A stretch of 64,000 nt of DNA from Pseudomonas sp. GV085 (GCF_003050925.1 NZ_QAOV01000009.1:124001-188000); one strand, 5' to 3'. Positions 53,041-62,154 are shown, counted from the first letter of the stretch. Numbers and translations are program-made. Notes: a model not told the origin generated them from the sequence alone.

Positions 53041-54015
53041 TTAACCCTTCCAGACTTGCGGGTTGACCAGGTCCTGCGGCCGCTCGCCCAGCAGGGCGCT
53101 GCGCAAGTTGGCCAGGGCACGGTTGGCCATGGCATCGCGGGTCTCATGGGTGGCCGAGCCGATGTGCGGCAAGGTCACGGCATTTTTCAGCTGGAACAGT
53201 GGCGACTCGGCCAGCGGTTCTTTTTCGTACACGTCCAGCCCCGCCCCCCGAATACGGTTGTTTTGCAACGCGTCGATCAGCGCCGGTTCATCCACCACCG
53301 GACCACGGGAAATGTTCACCAGAATGGCACTTGGCTTCATCAGCGCCAGTTCACGATGGCTGATCAAGTGTTTGGTTTTCTCGCTGAGCGGCACCACCAG
53401 GCAGACGAAATCAGCTTCGACCAGCAATTGGTCGAGGCTGCGTAACTGTGCGCCGAGTTCCTGTTCCAGTTCGGTCTTGCGGCTGTTACCGCTGTAGATG
53501 ACCGGCATGTTGAAGCCCAGGCGGCCACGCCGGGCGATGGCGGCACCGATGTTGCCCATGCCGACGATGCCCAATGTCTTGCCATGCACATCACAACCGA
53601 ACAACGACGCACCGACGCTGGCTTGCCATTGCCCGGCCTTGGTCCAGGCATCCAGTTCGGCGACGCGGCGGGCACTGCTCATCAACAGTGCAAACGCCAG
53701 GTCGGCGGTGCTTTCGGTGAGCACATCCGGCGTGTTGGTCAGCATGATCCCGCGTTCGTTGAAGTAGGCCAGGTCATAGTTGTCGTAGCCCACCGAGACG
53801 CTGGAGACCACTTCCAGCCTGGCGGCGTTTTCCAACTGGGCGCGGCCGAGTTTGCGACCCACGCCGATCAAGCCGTGGGCGTGGGGCAGGGCTTCATTGA
53901 ATTGGGCGTTGATGTCGCCGTTTTTCGGATTCGGCACGATGACATCGAAGTCTTGTTGCAGGCGTTCGACCATTTCCGGGGTGACGCGGCTGAAGGCCAG
54001 GACAGTCTTTTTCAT
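53041..54015 (-). CDS. 2-ketoaldonate / hydroxypyruvate reductase
   Basis: D-2-hydroxyacid dehydrogenase of 324 aa (TkrA/GhrB type), reducing 2-ketogluconate, glyoxylate or hydroxypyruvate with NAD(P)H. NAD motif VGMGNIGAAIARR (151-163), catalytic Arg237 (NISRGPVVDE), Glu266 (DVYEKEP) and His284 (LPHIGSATHET). The start ATG 54015 is chosen by family length; further upstream codons cover the gap to the next gene. Which substrate dominates cannot be said; no kgu genes are adjacent. Confidence 0.9.
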   Translation of the reverse strand: MKKTVLAFSRVTPEMVERLQQDFDVIVPNPKNGDINAQFNEALPHAHGLIGVGRKLGRAQLENAARLEVVSSVSVGYDNYDLAYFNERGIMLTNTPDVLTESTADLAFALLMSSARRVAELDAWTKAGQWQASVGASLFGCDVHGKTLGIVGMGNIGAAIARRGRLGFNMPVIYSGNSRKTELEQELGAQLRSLDQLLVEADFVCLVVPLSEKTKHLISHRELALMKPSAILVNISRGPVVDEPALIDALQNNRIRGAGLDVYEKEPLAESPLFQLKNAVTLPHIGSATHETRDAMANRALANLRSALLGERPQDLVNPQVWKG

Positions 54016-54209
54016 GGGAGGTGGGCTCGTCGGGCGGTGAAGAATGATGAGCACGCTAACATTCTTCGCGGGATTTGTGCGAGTCGTCAGGCGGTCAATG
54101 CAAGCTTGCAGCTTGCGGTGCTTCATCCAGCTATACTGCCGCACTTCTTATACTGTGGCATGCGGCTCGCTTACCGGGCCCGACACTTCATGCACCACCC
54201 GGAGCTTTC

Positions 54210-54467
54210 ATGACTTCCCCGAAACAACCGCCGGTCGCCGACGCCTTGAGCGATGTGCAGGCAGAGCTGCCAGACAGCGTCGACTCCAACGCCGACAGCG
54301 AAACCAAAGCCGAAATCCCGGCCTTCAAGTTCCCGTTCAAACCGGGCGAACTGGCGGCCGCCAAGGGCTCCAACCAGCCGTGGTACAAGAACGGCGCCAA
54401 GAACGGTCACACCAAGACACCGGGCATGGCGCCGCCGGGAACTCGTCGATCGATGGGTAAGCGTTAA
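54210..54467 (+). CDS. Conserved hypothetical protein, 85 aa
   Basis: Small soluble protein that I know only as a conserved Pseudomonas hypothetical. N-terminal half is acidic and likely disordered (QAELPDSVDSNADSETKAE); the C-terminal half is basic and well ordered in composition (PWYKNGAKNGHTKTPGMAPP, ending RRSMGKR), which suggests nucleic-acid or ribosome contact. GGAG lies 6 bases before ATG 54210. Divergent from the reductase gene. Confidence 0.8.
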   Translation: MTSPKQPPVADALSDVQAELPDSVDSNADSETKAEIPAFKFPFKPGELAAAKGSNQPWYKNGAKNGHTKTPGMAPPGTRRSMGKR

Positions 54468-54605
54468 GGTTCAGGCATTTTCAGTCGCCCGTATTCCTTG
54501 CTGTAAGTCAGAGCGTTCCTACACCGGTTGGCGATTCGCCCTCTGGGAATGTCGAAGGCCATTCGTCGAGGATTCATTTCCATGAATCTTGATGAAGGTT
54601 TTCTC

Positions 54606-55487
54606 ATGCGTCTGCTCAAGTTTTTCTCTGCACCCCTGATAGTGCTTCTGGCCGCGGGTTGTACGACAGCTGTCGTCGATCCACAGATCCGTTTCGGTGT
54701 CGAGCCGCTTGTACCGCCGTTTGAATTCCGTAACGAGAATGGCGAACTGCAAGGGCTCAATATCGAGTTGGGCAATGCGCTGTGTGCCGAACTCAAGTCC
54801 CGTTGTGTCTGGGTTGAGCAGGATTACGCCACCAACATCGATGCGCTCGAAGGTGGTCGTTTCGACGCAATCATGCCGATGACAGCCACATCGTTGCGTC
54901 GCGAGCGTGTCGATTTCACCGAAAACCTGTATCCCCTGAGCAGCAGGTTGGTGGCTCCCAAGGGGGCGAATCTGCAACCCGATGCTCAATCGCTCCGGGG
55001 CAAGCGTGTCGGCGTGCTGGCCGGTACCAGTCGCGAGGCGTTCGCCAAGGCGCGTTGGGCGCAGGCGGGGGTGACAGTACGCAGCTTCAACCTCAACGAT
55101 CAATTGGTCGCCAGCCTGCTGGCGGGAGAGCTGGATGCGACTTTGCAAGACTCGATCGAGATTACCTACGCGCTATTGAGTAAACCGCAGGGGCAAGGTT
55201 TTGACTTCGCCGGCCCGGCGATCAGCGATCCCATGCTGGGCAGCGGCGTGGCCATGGCGGTTCGCAAAAACGACACCCGGCTGCGCAATAACCTGAATGC
55301 TGCTCTTGAGCGGTTGAAACAAAATGGTCAGCTGCAAGCAATTACCCAGCGCTACTTGCCGACGCCGGCTCTCGAGGTTCCTCGGTACTTTCCGGCGGAT
55401 CGGTTACCCGCTCGTACGACATTCGCTGGCAAGCTTGTACTGGACGCAGGGGTGGAAGTGGAGTGTCTGGCGGTCACGACGCTTTAA
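54606..55487 (+). CDS. Solute-binding lipoprotein (SBP family 3)
   Basis: Periplasmic amino-acid-type binding protein of 293 aa. It begins with a lipoprotein signal ending LLAAGC (Cys about residue 19), then IRFGVEPLVPPFEFRNENGE and LDATLQDSIEITYALL. ATG 54606 has GAAGG 9 bases upstream; an ATG 24 bases earlier would spoil the signal. The last 35 residues (after RYLPTPALEVPRYF) look unlike the family and may result from a late frameshift. No permease or ATPase gene is adjacent, so it is an orphan binding protein. Confidence 0.85.
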   Translation: MRLLKFFSAPLIVLLAAGCTTAVVDPQIRFGVEPLVPPFEFRNENGELQGLNIELGNALCAELKSRCVWVEQDYATNIDALEGGRFDAIMPMTATSLRRERVDFTENLYPLSSRLVAPKGANLQPDAQSLRGKRVGVLAGTSREAFAKARWAQAGVTVRSFNLNDQLVASLLAGELDATLQDSIEITYALLSKPQGQGFDFAGPAISDPMLGSGVAMAVRKNDTRLRNNLNAALERLKQNGQLQAITQRYLPTPALEVPRYFPADRLPARTTFAGKLVLDAGVEVECLAVTTL

Positions 55488-55542
55488 ATCTTTACCTGTC
55501 TGAAGGCGCGTGCGCAGCTCGCGAAGCTGCGCACCTGACCTC

Positions 55543-56292
55543 TCAAGCCGTGCGCAACGAAATGAACGCAAAGTTCGTCGGCGCATCCACCGCCACTTGC
55601 GCCCCGGCCGCAACAATCTGCTCGGCGATATCGTCCCCCGACGCATGAAACAGCCACTCACTGCCCCACTGCGGCAACATTTGCCCGGTCAGTTCGTCGA
55701 TGATCCTGGCGAACTCCGCCATATCCGGAAGATAAGCGGTAAACCCGTCACCCTTCAGGGCCGTCGTGCGAATCCCCAGCAACGCACAAATCGCATCCTT
55801 CATCAGAATGTCATCACGATCCGCCTGACGGGAGCGCTGGATCAATTCCGACAATTCCCGGTCGACCAACTCACCACCTACAATCAGGTCCGGTCCTTTT
55901 TCCCACGACTCAGGCGGACATTCCTTCACGGCGGTGTTCAATGGTATGTGCGGATTGATTTCCATCGGATAGATGCGACACACCAACGGCCGGCGTTCGT
56001 AGATGCGGCAGCGGTTGTCTTCGTCAAGATTTCGGCAGGGTCCGACATTGTAGGCGGCGAAGGTGATCGCCACGTACGCGTCGGATTCGCCGCTGCGCAC
56101 CGCCACCGAACGGCGTTCGGCGTGCTCCCGTTGTTGCACCGGCAGGCCCAGGCCGTTGTCCAGAAACGCTTCCACCAGCACGATCACCTGACCACCGTCG
56201 GCTGCCCACATCCGGGTCTCGCTCAGGGTCAGGGGCACATGGTGGTCGTTGCAGCATTTGCCGCAGCTTACACAGGAAAACGTTGTATTCAT
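55543..56292 (-). CDS. YkgJ-family cysteine-cluster protein
   Basis: Protein of 249 aa with the CxxCxxCC pattern at the N-terminus (FSCVSCGKCCNDHHVPLT) and a second group CRIYERRPLVCRIYP; the eight-Cys arrangement of this family (UPF0153) probably holds zinc or an Fe-S cluster. Function unknown. ATG 56292 is chosen because the family begins just before the Cys motif; no strong ribosome site is visible. Confidence 0.85.
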   Translation of the reverse strand: MNTTFSCVSCGKCCNDHHVPLTLSETRMWAADGGQVIVLVEAFLDNGLGLPVQQREHAERRSVAVRSGESDAYVAITFAAYNVGPCRNLDEDNRCRIYERRPLVCRIYPMEINPHIPLNTAVKECPPESWEKGPDLIVGGELVDRELSELIQRSRQADRDDILMKDAICALLGIRTTALKGDGFTAYLPDMAEFARIIDELTGQMLPQWGSEWLFHASGDDIAEQIVAAGAQVAVDAPTNFAFISLRTA

Positions 56293-56375
56293 CGAGCGTT
56301 CGTTCGCATTACAGGGCATGAAACGGCGACAGAATGCCGCCACAAAAGCCGCTATCGAAGCAAATTATGTGCCAC

Positions 56376-56702
56376 TCAGTTGGCCTCGCCGGCCGGGCGG
56401 ATGGAGTCCCATTCGGTGACGTCCGCGGTTTTGCTCTTTTTGTTGTAGAGACACAATTCAGTGCCTTGCGCGCCTTTCATGTGTTTTTGCGGGTACTGGC
56501 CCTGAAGCAGCAGCGCGGTATAGCCGACCCGGTCATCGAACTGCGCGGAGTTGCCGACGGGTTTGCTGTCCTTCAGGCTGCTGGCTTTGGTGCAGCTGGC
56601 GAGTACGGCTTTGTCGTAGGTTGCCCAGGCGTCGGGGCTGGAGGCGTGGGCCTGGACGGTAAGGGCGGTGAGACAGAGCAGAATCAGGGGCGCAGCTTTC
56701 AT
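56376..56702 (-). CDS. Periplasmic hypothetical protein, 108 aa
   Basis: Signal peptide (about 1-20, ending VQAHA) followed by a mature domain of about 88 aa with two cysteines (LASCTKA, TELCLYN) that may form a disulfide. I recognise no domain; it looks like a conserved Pseudomonas secreted protein. Upstream neighbour on this strand is over 170 bases away; 83 bases separate it from the ykgJ-like start downstream. Confidence 0.78.
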   Translation of the reverse strand: MKAAPLILLCLTALTVQAHASSPDAWATYDKAVLASCTKASSLKDSKPVGNSAQFDDRVGYTALLLQGQYPQKHMKGAQGTELCLYNKKSKTADVTEWDSIRPAGEAN

Positions 56703-56773
56703 GGTTCAGGCTTCCTTGGGCTGAGTGGCCAAGGCAGGAGTATGCCTGAAGGTTTTGTGGTGGTTGTGCCGGC

Positions 56774-56865
56774 CTCTTCGCTGGCAAGCCAGCTCCTACA
56801 GTGACCGAGCCGATTACAAAACATGTGTTGGGCGCGATTCCTGTAGGAGCTGGCTCGCCAGCGAA
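56774..56865. repeat. REPIN, GCTGGCTTGCCAGC class
   Basis: Arms CTTCGCTGGCAAGCCAGCTC and TGTAGGAGCTGGCTCGCCAG facing inward, as at 7494. The spacers differ, but CGCGATTCC/CGCGATCCC directly before the right arm is shared with the 7494 unit. Confidence 0.88.
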
Positions 56866-56874
56866 GGCGGCATG

Positions 56875-57360
56875 TCAGAGCGGAACCGGCTCCCGGCGGA
56901 CTGCGTGCATCCCGACGCTTTCATACAAGCGCCGCGCCCGAAGGTTGTCTTCCAGTACCTTCAGGTCCACGAAGCCTTCACGCCGCTGCTGGAATACCGT
57001 GAACGCTTGCAACAGCAAGGCACGCCCCAATCCACGGCCCTGAAACCGCGGATGCACCACCAGGTTCTTGATGTAGGCACTGGTCCAGCACTGACACACA
57101 CCCACCACACCTTCGGCATCCTGGGCAATGAAGCACAGGGCCGGGTCATATTCCGGATCGGTTTCGAACTGCCGTTGCCACATGTCCAGCGTGGCTACGC
57201 GCCCACCGCCGTCGAGATAACCGAGCTCCATCAGCCGGTGCACGGCGGCGCCCAGTTCGGGGCGGTATTCGCTCAGTTGCAGGCCGACCGGCCAATCGGG
57301 GGGCGGCACGACTACAGTGAGGTCGCGTCGCATCAGCCAGCAGTAATCTTCGGTCAACAC
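56875..57360 (-). CDS. GNAT-family N-acetyltransferase
   Basis: Acetyltransferase of 161 aa. The acetyl-CoA loop is VVHPRFQGRGLGRALL (about 110-125) and the closing strand RRLYESVGMHAVRRE is typical. Substrate unknown. The GTG at 57360 follows the cheV stop immediately (TGAGTG), which suggests coupling; an internal ATG at 57333 is an alternative start. Confidence 0.85.
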   Translation of the reverse strand: MLTEDYCWLMRRDLTVVVPPPDWPVGLQLSEYRPELGAAVHRLMELGYLDGGGRVATLDMWQRQFETDPEYDPALCFIAQDAEGVVGVCQCWTSAYIKNLVVHPRFQGRGLGRALLLQAFTVFQQRREGFVDLKVLEDNLRARRLYESVGMHAVRREPVPL

Positions 57361-58263
57361 TCAATAACCCTGTTCGGCGACAGCCTTGGCCGCGGTGATC
57401 AGGCACTGGGTCAATTCTGGCGAAGAGAATTTGGTCAGCACCGCGTTCGCCCCCGCCAGTCGAGCTTTCTCTGCGTTCATCGCACTGTCCAGCGAGGTGT
57501 GCAGCAGTACATAAAGATGCGCGAAATCCGGGGTTTCCCGCAGGGTGCGGGTGAAAGCGTAGCCGTCCATCTCCGACATTTCGATGTCCGAGACGATCAG
57601 GTTGATCTGCTGCGCGGTGCCTTGCAGGTCCAGCAGGCAGTCGATGGCTTCCTTGGCGCTGCGGGCCGTATGGCATTGCAGGCCGAGGTTGCGCAGGGTG
57701 TGCACCGATTGCTGCAAGGCGACCTGGCTGTCATCGACCACCAGGATGCGCGCGTTGCCGAGCAGTTCGGCGTCTTCCATGCTCAGTTCGGTCGGCGCCA
57801 TTTCGATTTGGGCCGGGGCGATGCCGTGGATGACTTTTTCGATGTCCAGCACCTGAACCAGGATGCCATCGACCGACGTCACGCCGGTGATGTAGGCGCG
57901 CAAACCACCGGAGCCGAAGGGCGGCGGGCGGATGTCGGTGGTCAGGCAATGGACGATCTTGCTCACGGCCTGCACGTGCAGGCCCTGCTTGGAGCGGCTG
58001 ACGTCGGTGACGATCAGGCAGCCGCCGTTCGGGTCTTCCAGCGGGCGCTCGCCAATCGCGCGGCTGAGGTCGATCACCGACAGCGAGGCACCGCGCAGGG
58101 TGGCGATGCCTTTGACGTGGGGGTGCGACTCCGGCAGCCGGGTCAGCGGCGGGCAGGGAATGATTTCACTGACCTTGAGCAGGTTGATCGCCATCAGCTT
58201 GCCGCTGCGCAAGGTAAACAGCAGAAGCGAAAGCGAGTCTGCGCGGGCTTTGGTGGAGGACAT
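57361..58263 (-). CDS. cheV: Chemotaxis coupling protein CheV
   Basis: CheW-like domain (about 8-160) fused to a response-regulator receiver (about 172-295), 300 aa. It links chemoreceptors to CheA and its receiver can take phosphate. Receiver motifs: VVDDSQVALQQ (acidic pair) and phosphoacceptor Asp in LIVSDIEMSEMDG, with Lys in VLTKFSSPEL. A GNAT gene follows directly. Pseudomonas carry several CheV paralogues; this one is away from the che operons. Confidence 0.92.
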   Translation of the reverse strand: MSSTKARADSLSLLLFTLRSGKLMAINLLKVSEIIPCPPLTRLPESHPHVKGIATLRGASLSVIDLSRAIGERPLEDPNGGCLIVTDVSRSKQGLHVQAVSKIVHCLTTDIRPPPFGSGGLRAYITGVTSVDGILVQVLDIEKVIHGIAPAQIEMAPTELSMEDAELLGNARILVVDDSQVALQQSVHTLRNLGLQCHTARSAKEAIDCLLDLQGTAQQINLIVSDIEMSEMDGYAFTRTLRETPDFAHLYVLLHTSLDSAMNAEKARLAGANAVLTKFSSPELTQCLITAAKAVAEQGY

Positions 58264-58377
58264 AGGAACCTTCTCTGGAAAAAGGTGACGGGCAATCCCG
58301 GGATCGCCGATGACTTCGATGCCGGGTTATCGACTTGTCGAGGGCAGGCTTTAGCATTTGCGTTGAATGTCAGGCCG

Positions 58378-58446
58378 CCTTCGCGAGCAGGCTCGCTCCC
58401 ACAGGGATTATCGCTGCCTTTGTGGGAGCGAGCCTGCTCGCGAAGG
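58378..58446. repeat. REPIN, GTGGGAGC class, very short spacer
   Basis: Arms CTTCGCGAGCAGGCTCGCTC and the inverse, only about 17 bases apart, between the divergent region of cheV and the norR stop. Confidence 0.9.
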
Positions 58447-58451
58447 GGCCT

Positions 58452-60002
58452 TCACTTCATGCCGAGCCTTTTGGCCATCCGCCCCAGGTTCGCCCGATCC
58501 AGGCCCAGCTCGCGGGCCGCGCTTGCCCAATTGTTGTTGTGTCGTTCCAGGCAGGCACCGATCAATTGACGCTGATACCGCTCGGTGGCCTCGCGCAAAT
58601 CGCCGGTCACCAGTTGCGTGACGCTGGCAGCCGGTTGTTCGGCAGCGGCTTCAACGCTGGCGTTGGGCAAGTCCAGGTCGGCGGCGCTCAGGCTGAGAAT
58701 CTTCGGCCGTTCCTTGCAATTGCCCAGGGCTTTCAAGGCGCTGCGGCCGATCAAGTGTTCGAGCTCGCGCACGTTACCGGGCCAGTCGTAGGCCAGCAAT
58801 GCAGCCTGGGCGTCGCTGTTCAGGCGCAGGCTGTTGAGGCCCATGCGCGAGCGGTTCTGCTCCAGGAAGTAACCGCTGAGCAGCAGCACATCGCGCCCGC
58901 GATCGCGCAGGGCCGGCACCCGCAGCGGATAAACGCTAAGGCGATGGTAGAAGTCGGCGCGGTAACGGCCGCTGCGCACTTCTTCGGCGAGGTCGCGGTT
59001 GGTCGCCGCGATCAGGCGTACGTCGACCTGATGCTCCTTGTCCGAACCCAGTCGCTGTAGTTGACCGCTCTGCAACACGCGCAGCAACTTGGCCTGCACG
59101 GTCAGCGACAACTCACCGACTTCATCGAGAAACAGCGTGCCGCCATTGGCCAGTTCGAACTTGCCGCGGCGGTCGTTCATCGCTCCGGTGAAGGCGCCGC
59201 GGACATGGCCGAACAACTCGCTTTCCACCAATGTGTCGGGCAACGCGGCGCAGTTGAGGCTGATGATCGGTTTGTCGGCGCGGGGCGAGGCGGCATGGAT
59301 GGCCTGGGCCACCAACTCCTTGCCGACCCCGGTTTCGCCGGTGATCAACACGGTCAGGTCGCTGCCGCCCACCAGACTGATCTCTTCGACCAGACGCTTG
59401 TGGGCCTTGCTCTGGCCGATCATCTCGCGAGTCTGCTGGCCGCTGGCCTGGCGGTAGACCTCGGCGCGCTGATGCTCATCTTCGACCCGGTTGTTCAAGC
59501 GCTCGATACGCTCGGCGGCGTTGACCGTGGCGGCCGCGAGGCTGGCGAAGGCTTGCAGGGCATCCAGTTCGATGGGCTCGAAGCGCTCCGGATCGAGGGC
59601 GTCGAGGGTCAGCAGACCCCAGGGGCGCTCGTCGATGAATAACGGGCAACCCATGCAGTCGTGGACTTCCAGATGATCATCCAGGCCATCGACCAGGCCG
59701 TCATAGGGGTCAGGCAAGTCGCTGTCGGCAGCGAAGCGGGTCGGGCCTGGGCCGCTGAGCAGCGCTTGGAACCGCGGGTGCTCGCTGACCTTGAAGCGCC
59801 GACCGAGGGTATCGGTACTCAAGCCGTCGACGGCCAGCGGCACCAACCATTCACCGTCGAGACGCAGCAGAGCGGCGGCGTCGCATGGCAGCAGGGCGCG
59901 CATGGCTTCCAGCAGGCGGCGATAACGCTCGCCTTCAGGCAGTTCGCGGGACAGGTCGGAGACCAGGGGCAGCAGGGCGGTGAGCAGGGGTTTTGCAGTC
60001 AT
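58452..60002 (-). CDS. norR: Nitric-oxide-responsive sigma-54 activator NorR
   Basis: Activator of 516 aa with three parts: N-terminal GAF domain (about 20-170) that binds NO at a non-haem iron, AAA+ ATPase (about 190-425; Walker A GETGVGKE, sigma-54 contact GAFTGA) and C-terminal Fis-type helix-turn-helix (about 470-515). The iron-ligand set of E. coli NorR appears conserved as Asp98, Asp101, Cys116 and Asp134. Divergent from hmp, whose promoter it should drive. This is also called fhpR in Pseudomonas. Confidence 0.94.
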   Translation of the reverse strand: MTAKPLLTALLPLVSDLSRELPEGERYRRLLEAMRALLPCDAAALLRLDGEWLVPLAVDGLSTDTLGRRFKVSEHPRFQALLSGPGPTRFAADSDLPDPYDGLVDGLDDHLEVHDCMGCPLFIDERPWGLLTLDALDPERFEPIELDALQAFASLAAATVNAAERIERLNNRVEDEHQRAEVYRQASGQQTREMIGQSKAHKRLVEEISLVGGSDLTVLITGETGVGKELVAQAIHAASPRADKPIISLNCAALPDTLVESELFGHVRGAFTGAMNDRRGKFELANGGTLFLDEVGELSLTVQAKLLRVLQSGQLQRLGSDKEHQVDVRLIAATNRDLAEEVRSGRYRADFYHRLSVYPLRVPALRDRGRDVLLLSGYFLEQNRSRMGLNSLRLNSDAQAALLAYDWPGNVRELEHLIGRSALKALGNCKERPKILSLSAADLDLPNASVEAAAEQPAASVTQLVTGDLREATERYQRQLIGACLERHNNNWASAARELGLDRANLGRMAKRLGMK

Positions 60003-60023
60003 AGTGACTCCGTGTAGTCGGTA

Positions 60024-60109
60024 TGACTATAAGTCAGGCAGTGTCTAAATGACTATTAAGTTATTAACTAATTGATTTATAAAGACTAAATAGTTGGCAT
60101 GGAAGCTGA
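60024..60109 (+). promoter_or_regulatory. NorR enhancer sites and sigma-54 promoter of hmp
   Basis: Three TGACT/AGTCA-type inverted repeats lie in the norR-hmp gap: TGACTATAAGTCA (60024-60036, perfect), TGACTATTAAGTTA (60050-60063) and GACTAAATAGTT (60084-60095). Next comes TGGCATGGAAGCTGA (60095-60109), a sigma-54-like element with a perfect -24 TGGCA but a weak -12 (CTGA in place of TTGC). Arrangement agrees with NorR control of hmp. Confidence 0.6.
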
Positions 60110-60158
60110 TAGGCATAGGGTAATCCGTTAGCAATCCAAGAAGACCAGGAGTCACCTT

Positions 60159-61340
60159 ATGCTGAGCGTTCAAGATCGTGCCATCGTCAAATCCACCGTG
60201 CCACTGCTCGAAAGCGGTGGTGAAGCGCTGATCACCCACTTCTACCGCATGATGCTCTCCGAATACCCGGAAGTCCGCCCACTGTTCAACCAGGCCCACC
60301 AGACCAGCGGTGATCAGCCGCGTGCCCTGGCCAACGGCGTATTGATGTATGCGCGCCATATCGACCAACTCGACCAGTTGGGCGACCTGGTGGCCAAGAT
60401 CATCAACAAGCATGTGGCCCTGCAGATCCTGCCGGAACACTATCCGATTGTCGGCAGCTGCCTGCTGCGGGCCATCGCTGAAGTGCTGGGCGAAGAGATC
60501 GCCACCCCGGAAGTGATTGCGGCCTGGGGCGCGGCTTATGGCCAACTGGCGGACATCCTGATCGGCGCCGAAACCAGCATCTACGATCAGAAGGAACAGG
60601 CCCCCGGCGGCTGGCGCGGGGCGCGGGAATTCATCGTGGCGGGCAAGGTCGAGGAGAGCGCCGAGATCACCTCGTTCTACTTCGAACCGGCGGATAAAGG
60701 CCCGATTCTGGTGGCGGAACCCGGCCAGTACATCGGCATGAAACTGATCCTCGACGGCGAAGAGATCCGCCGCAACTACTCGCTGTCGGCGCTGGCGAAC
60801 AACGGCCAGTACCGCATCAGCGTCAAACGCGAGGACGGTGGTCGCGCTTCCAACTTCCTGCACGACCAGTTGCAGGTCGGCGCCAGCATCCAGTTGTTCC
60901 CGCCATCGGGCGAGTTCGTCCTTACCGCCAGCGACAAGCCACTGGTGCTGATCAGCGGCGGCGTCGGCATCACCCCGACCCTGGCGATGCTCGAAGCGGC
61001 GCTGGAGACTCAGCGGCCGGTGCATTTCATCCACTGCGCGCGCAATGGCAGTGTGCATGCCTTCCGCGACTGGATCGACGGCCTGGCCGAGCGTCACCCG
61101 CAACTCAAGCGCTTCTACTGCTACGCCGAAGATGACGGCGTGAGCCCGGCGGCGCACAAGGTTGGTTTGTTGAGCCAGCAGCAGTTGCATGAGTGGCTGC
61201 CGGAGCAGCGTGACCTGGATGCTTACTTCCTGGGGCCGAAAGGTTTCATGGCGTCCATCAAGCGCCACCTCAAGGCACTGGGCGTGCCGGAAAAGCAAAG
61301 CCGCTATGAGTTCTTCGGGCCGGCAGCGGCGCTGGAGTAA
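60159..61340 (+). CDS. hmp: Flavohaemoglobin nitric oxide dioxygenase
   Basis: Converts NO to nitrate with oxygen and NAD(P)H; 393 aa. Globin domain (about 1-138) with haem ligand His85 (NKHVALQIL) and Tyr29; FAD domain (about 150-260) with RRNYSLSA; NAD domain (about 265-393) with LISGGVGITPTLAM. GGAG lies 9 bases before ATG. Divergent from norR and probably NO-induced. A strong hairpin follows the stop. Confidence 0.96.
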   Translation: MLSVQDRAIVKSTVPLLESGGEALITHFYRMMLSEYPEVRPLFNQAHQTSGDQPRALANGVLMYARHIDQLDQLGDLVAKIINKHVALQILPEHYPIVGSCLLRAIAEVLGEEIATPEVIAAWGAAYGQLADILIGAETSIYDQKEQAPGGWRGAREFIVAGKVEESAEITSFYFEPADKGPILVAEPGQYIGMKLILDGEEIRRNYSLSALANNGQYRISVKREDGGRASNFLHDQLQVGASIQLFPPSGEFVLTASDKPLVLISGGVGITPTLAMLEAALETQRPVHFIHCARNGSVHAFRDWIDGLAERHPQLKRFYCYAEDDGVSPAAHKVGLLSQQQLHEWLPEQRDLDAYFLGPKGFMASIKRHLKALGVPEKQSRYEFFGPAAALE

Positions 61341-61348
61341 GGGGTTGG

Positions 61349-61371
61349 CGCGGTGAGCCAGGCTCACCGCG
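61349..61371 (+). terminator. Hairpin after hmp
   Basis: CGCGGTGAGC and GCTCACCGCG form a tight stem 8 bases after the hmp stop, without a long T run; probably a transcription stop aided by the adjacent REPIN. Confidence 0.65.
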
Positions 61372-61380
61372 TCGCTTTCA

Positions 61381-61456
61381 TCGCGAGCAGGCTCGCTCCC
61401 ACATTGGTCCGCGTCGTATGCAGATCAAATAATGTGGGAGCGAGCCTGCTCGCGAA
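61381..61456. repeat. REPIN, GTGGGAGC class
   Basis: Arms TCGCGAGCAGGCTCGCTCCC and the inverse with a 30-base spacer, 40 bases after hmp. Confidence 0.9.
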
Positions 61457-61616
61457 TGCTTCACCTCGGTCCTGAACTGAAAAAAGTCAGAAAGTTAATC
61501 CCTCCTTAACCGCCTTATCGTCTATTCCCCCGAATCCCCCTGTCATGCTCCAGGCTCTCAAAGGTCCGGGCCAGCGTGTAGACTGGCGGGCACTCGAAAT
61601 CTTCAAGGGAAACGCG

Positions 61617-62126
61617 ATGAGCGATGAATCCATGCGGTTGGGGCGTGAACGGCGCTACCTGGTGTTGTTGGGCATCATTTGCCTGGCGTTGATCGGCGGC
61701 GCGCTGTACATGCAAATTGTCCTGGGCGAGGCACCTTGCCCGCTGTGCATCCTGCAACGTTATGCATTGCTGCTGATCGCGATCTTTGCCTTCATCGGCG
61801 CGACCATGCGCAGCCGTCGCAGCATCACGGTGTTCGAAACCCTGGTGGTGATCTGTGCGCTGGCCGGTGCAGGCGTCGCCGGGCATCACGTCTTCACGCA
61901 GTTCTATCCGGCGGTCAGCTGCGGCATCGATGTGCTGCAACCGATTGTCGACGACTTGCCGCTGGCGAAGATCTTCCCGCTGGGGTTCCAGGTCGACGGT
62001 TTCTGCTCCACGCCATACCCGCCGATCCTTGGTCTGTCGCTGGCGCAGTGGGCGCTGGTCGCCTTCGTGATGATCGTGGTGCTGGTGCCTTTGCTAACGT
62101 CGCGTAACCGCAAAGCGCTGCGCTGA
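61617..62126 (+). CDS. dsbB: Disulfide bond formation protein DsbB
   Basis: Inner-membrane protein of 169 aa with four transmembrane helices that reoxidises DsbA and passes electrons to quinone. Both periplasmic Cys pairs are present: Cys41/Cys44 (CPLC) and Cys102/Cys130. AAGGGA lies 7 bases before ATG 61617. The quinol oxidase operon begins 0.8 kb downstream, which is functionally fitting as quinones accept DsbB electrons. Confidence 0.94.
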   Translation: MSDESMRLGRERRYLVLLGIICLALIGGALYMQIVLGEAPCPLCILQRYALLLIAIFAFIGATMRSRRSITVFETLVVICALAGAGVAGHHVFTQFYPAVSCGIDVLQPIVDDLPLAKIFPLGFQVDGFCSTPYPPILGLSLAQWALVAFVMIVVLVPLLTSRNRKALR

Positions 62127-62154
62127 GGTCATCTGTCGGCACGCATTGTCGGAC

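Noticed and set aside
54098..54125. AAGCTTGCAGCTTG as an operator for the hydroxyacid reductase gene
   Set aside because: It matches the intergenic repeat family seen at 19092-19172 and is too short to support a regulatory claim.
60045..61367. 440-codon open frame antisense to hmp
   Set aside because: Shadow of hmp; it also runs over the norR-hmp promoter sites.
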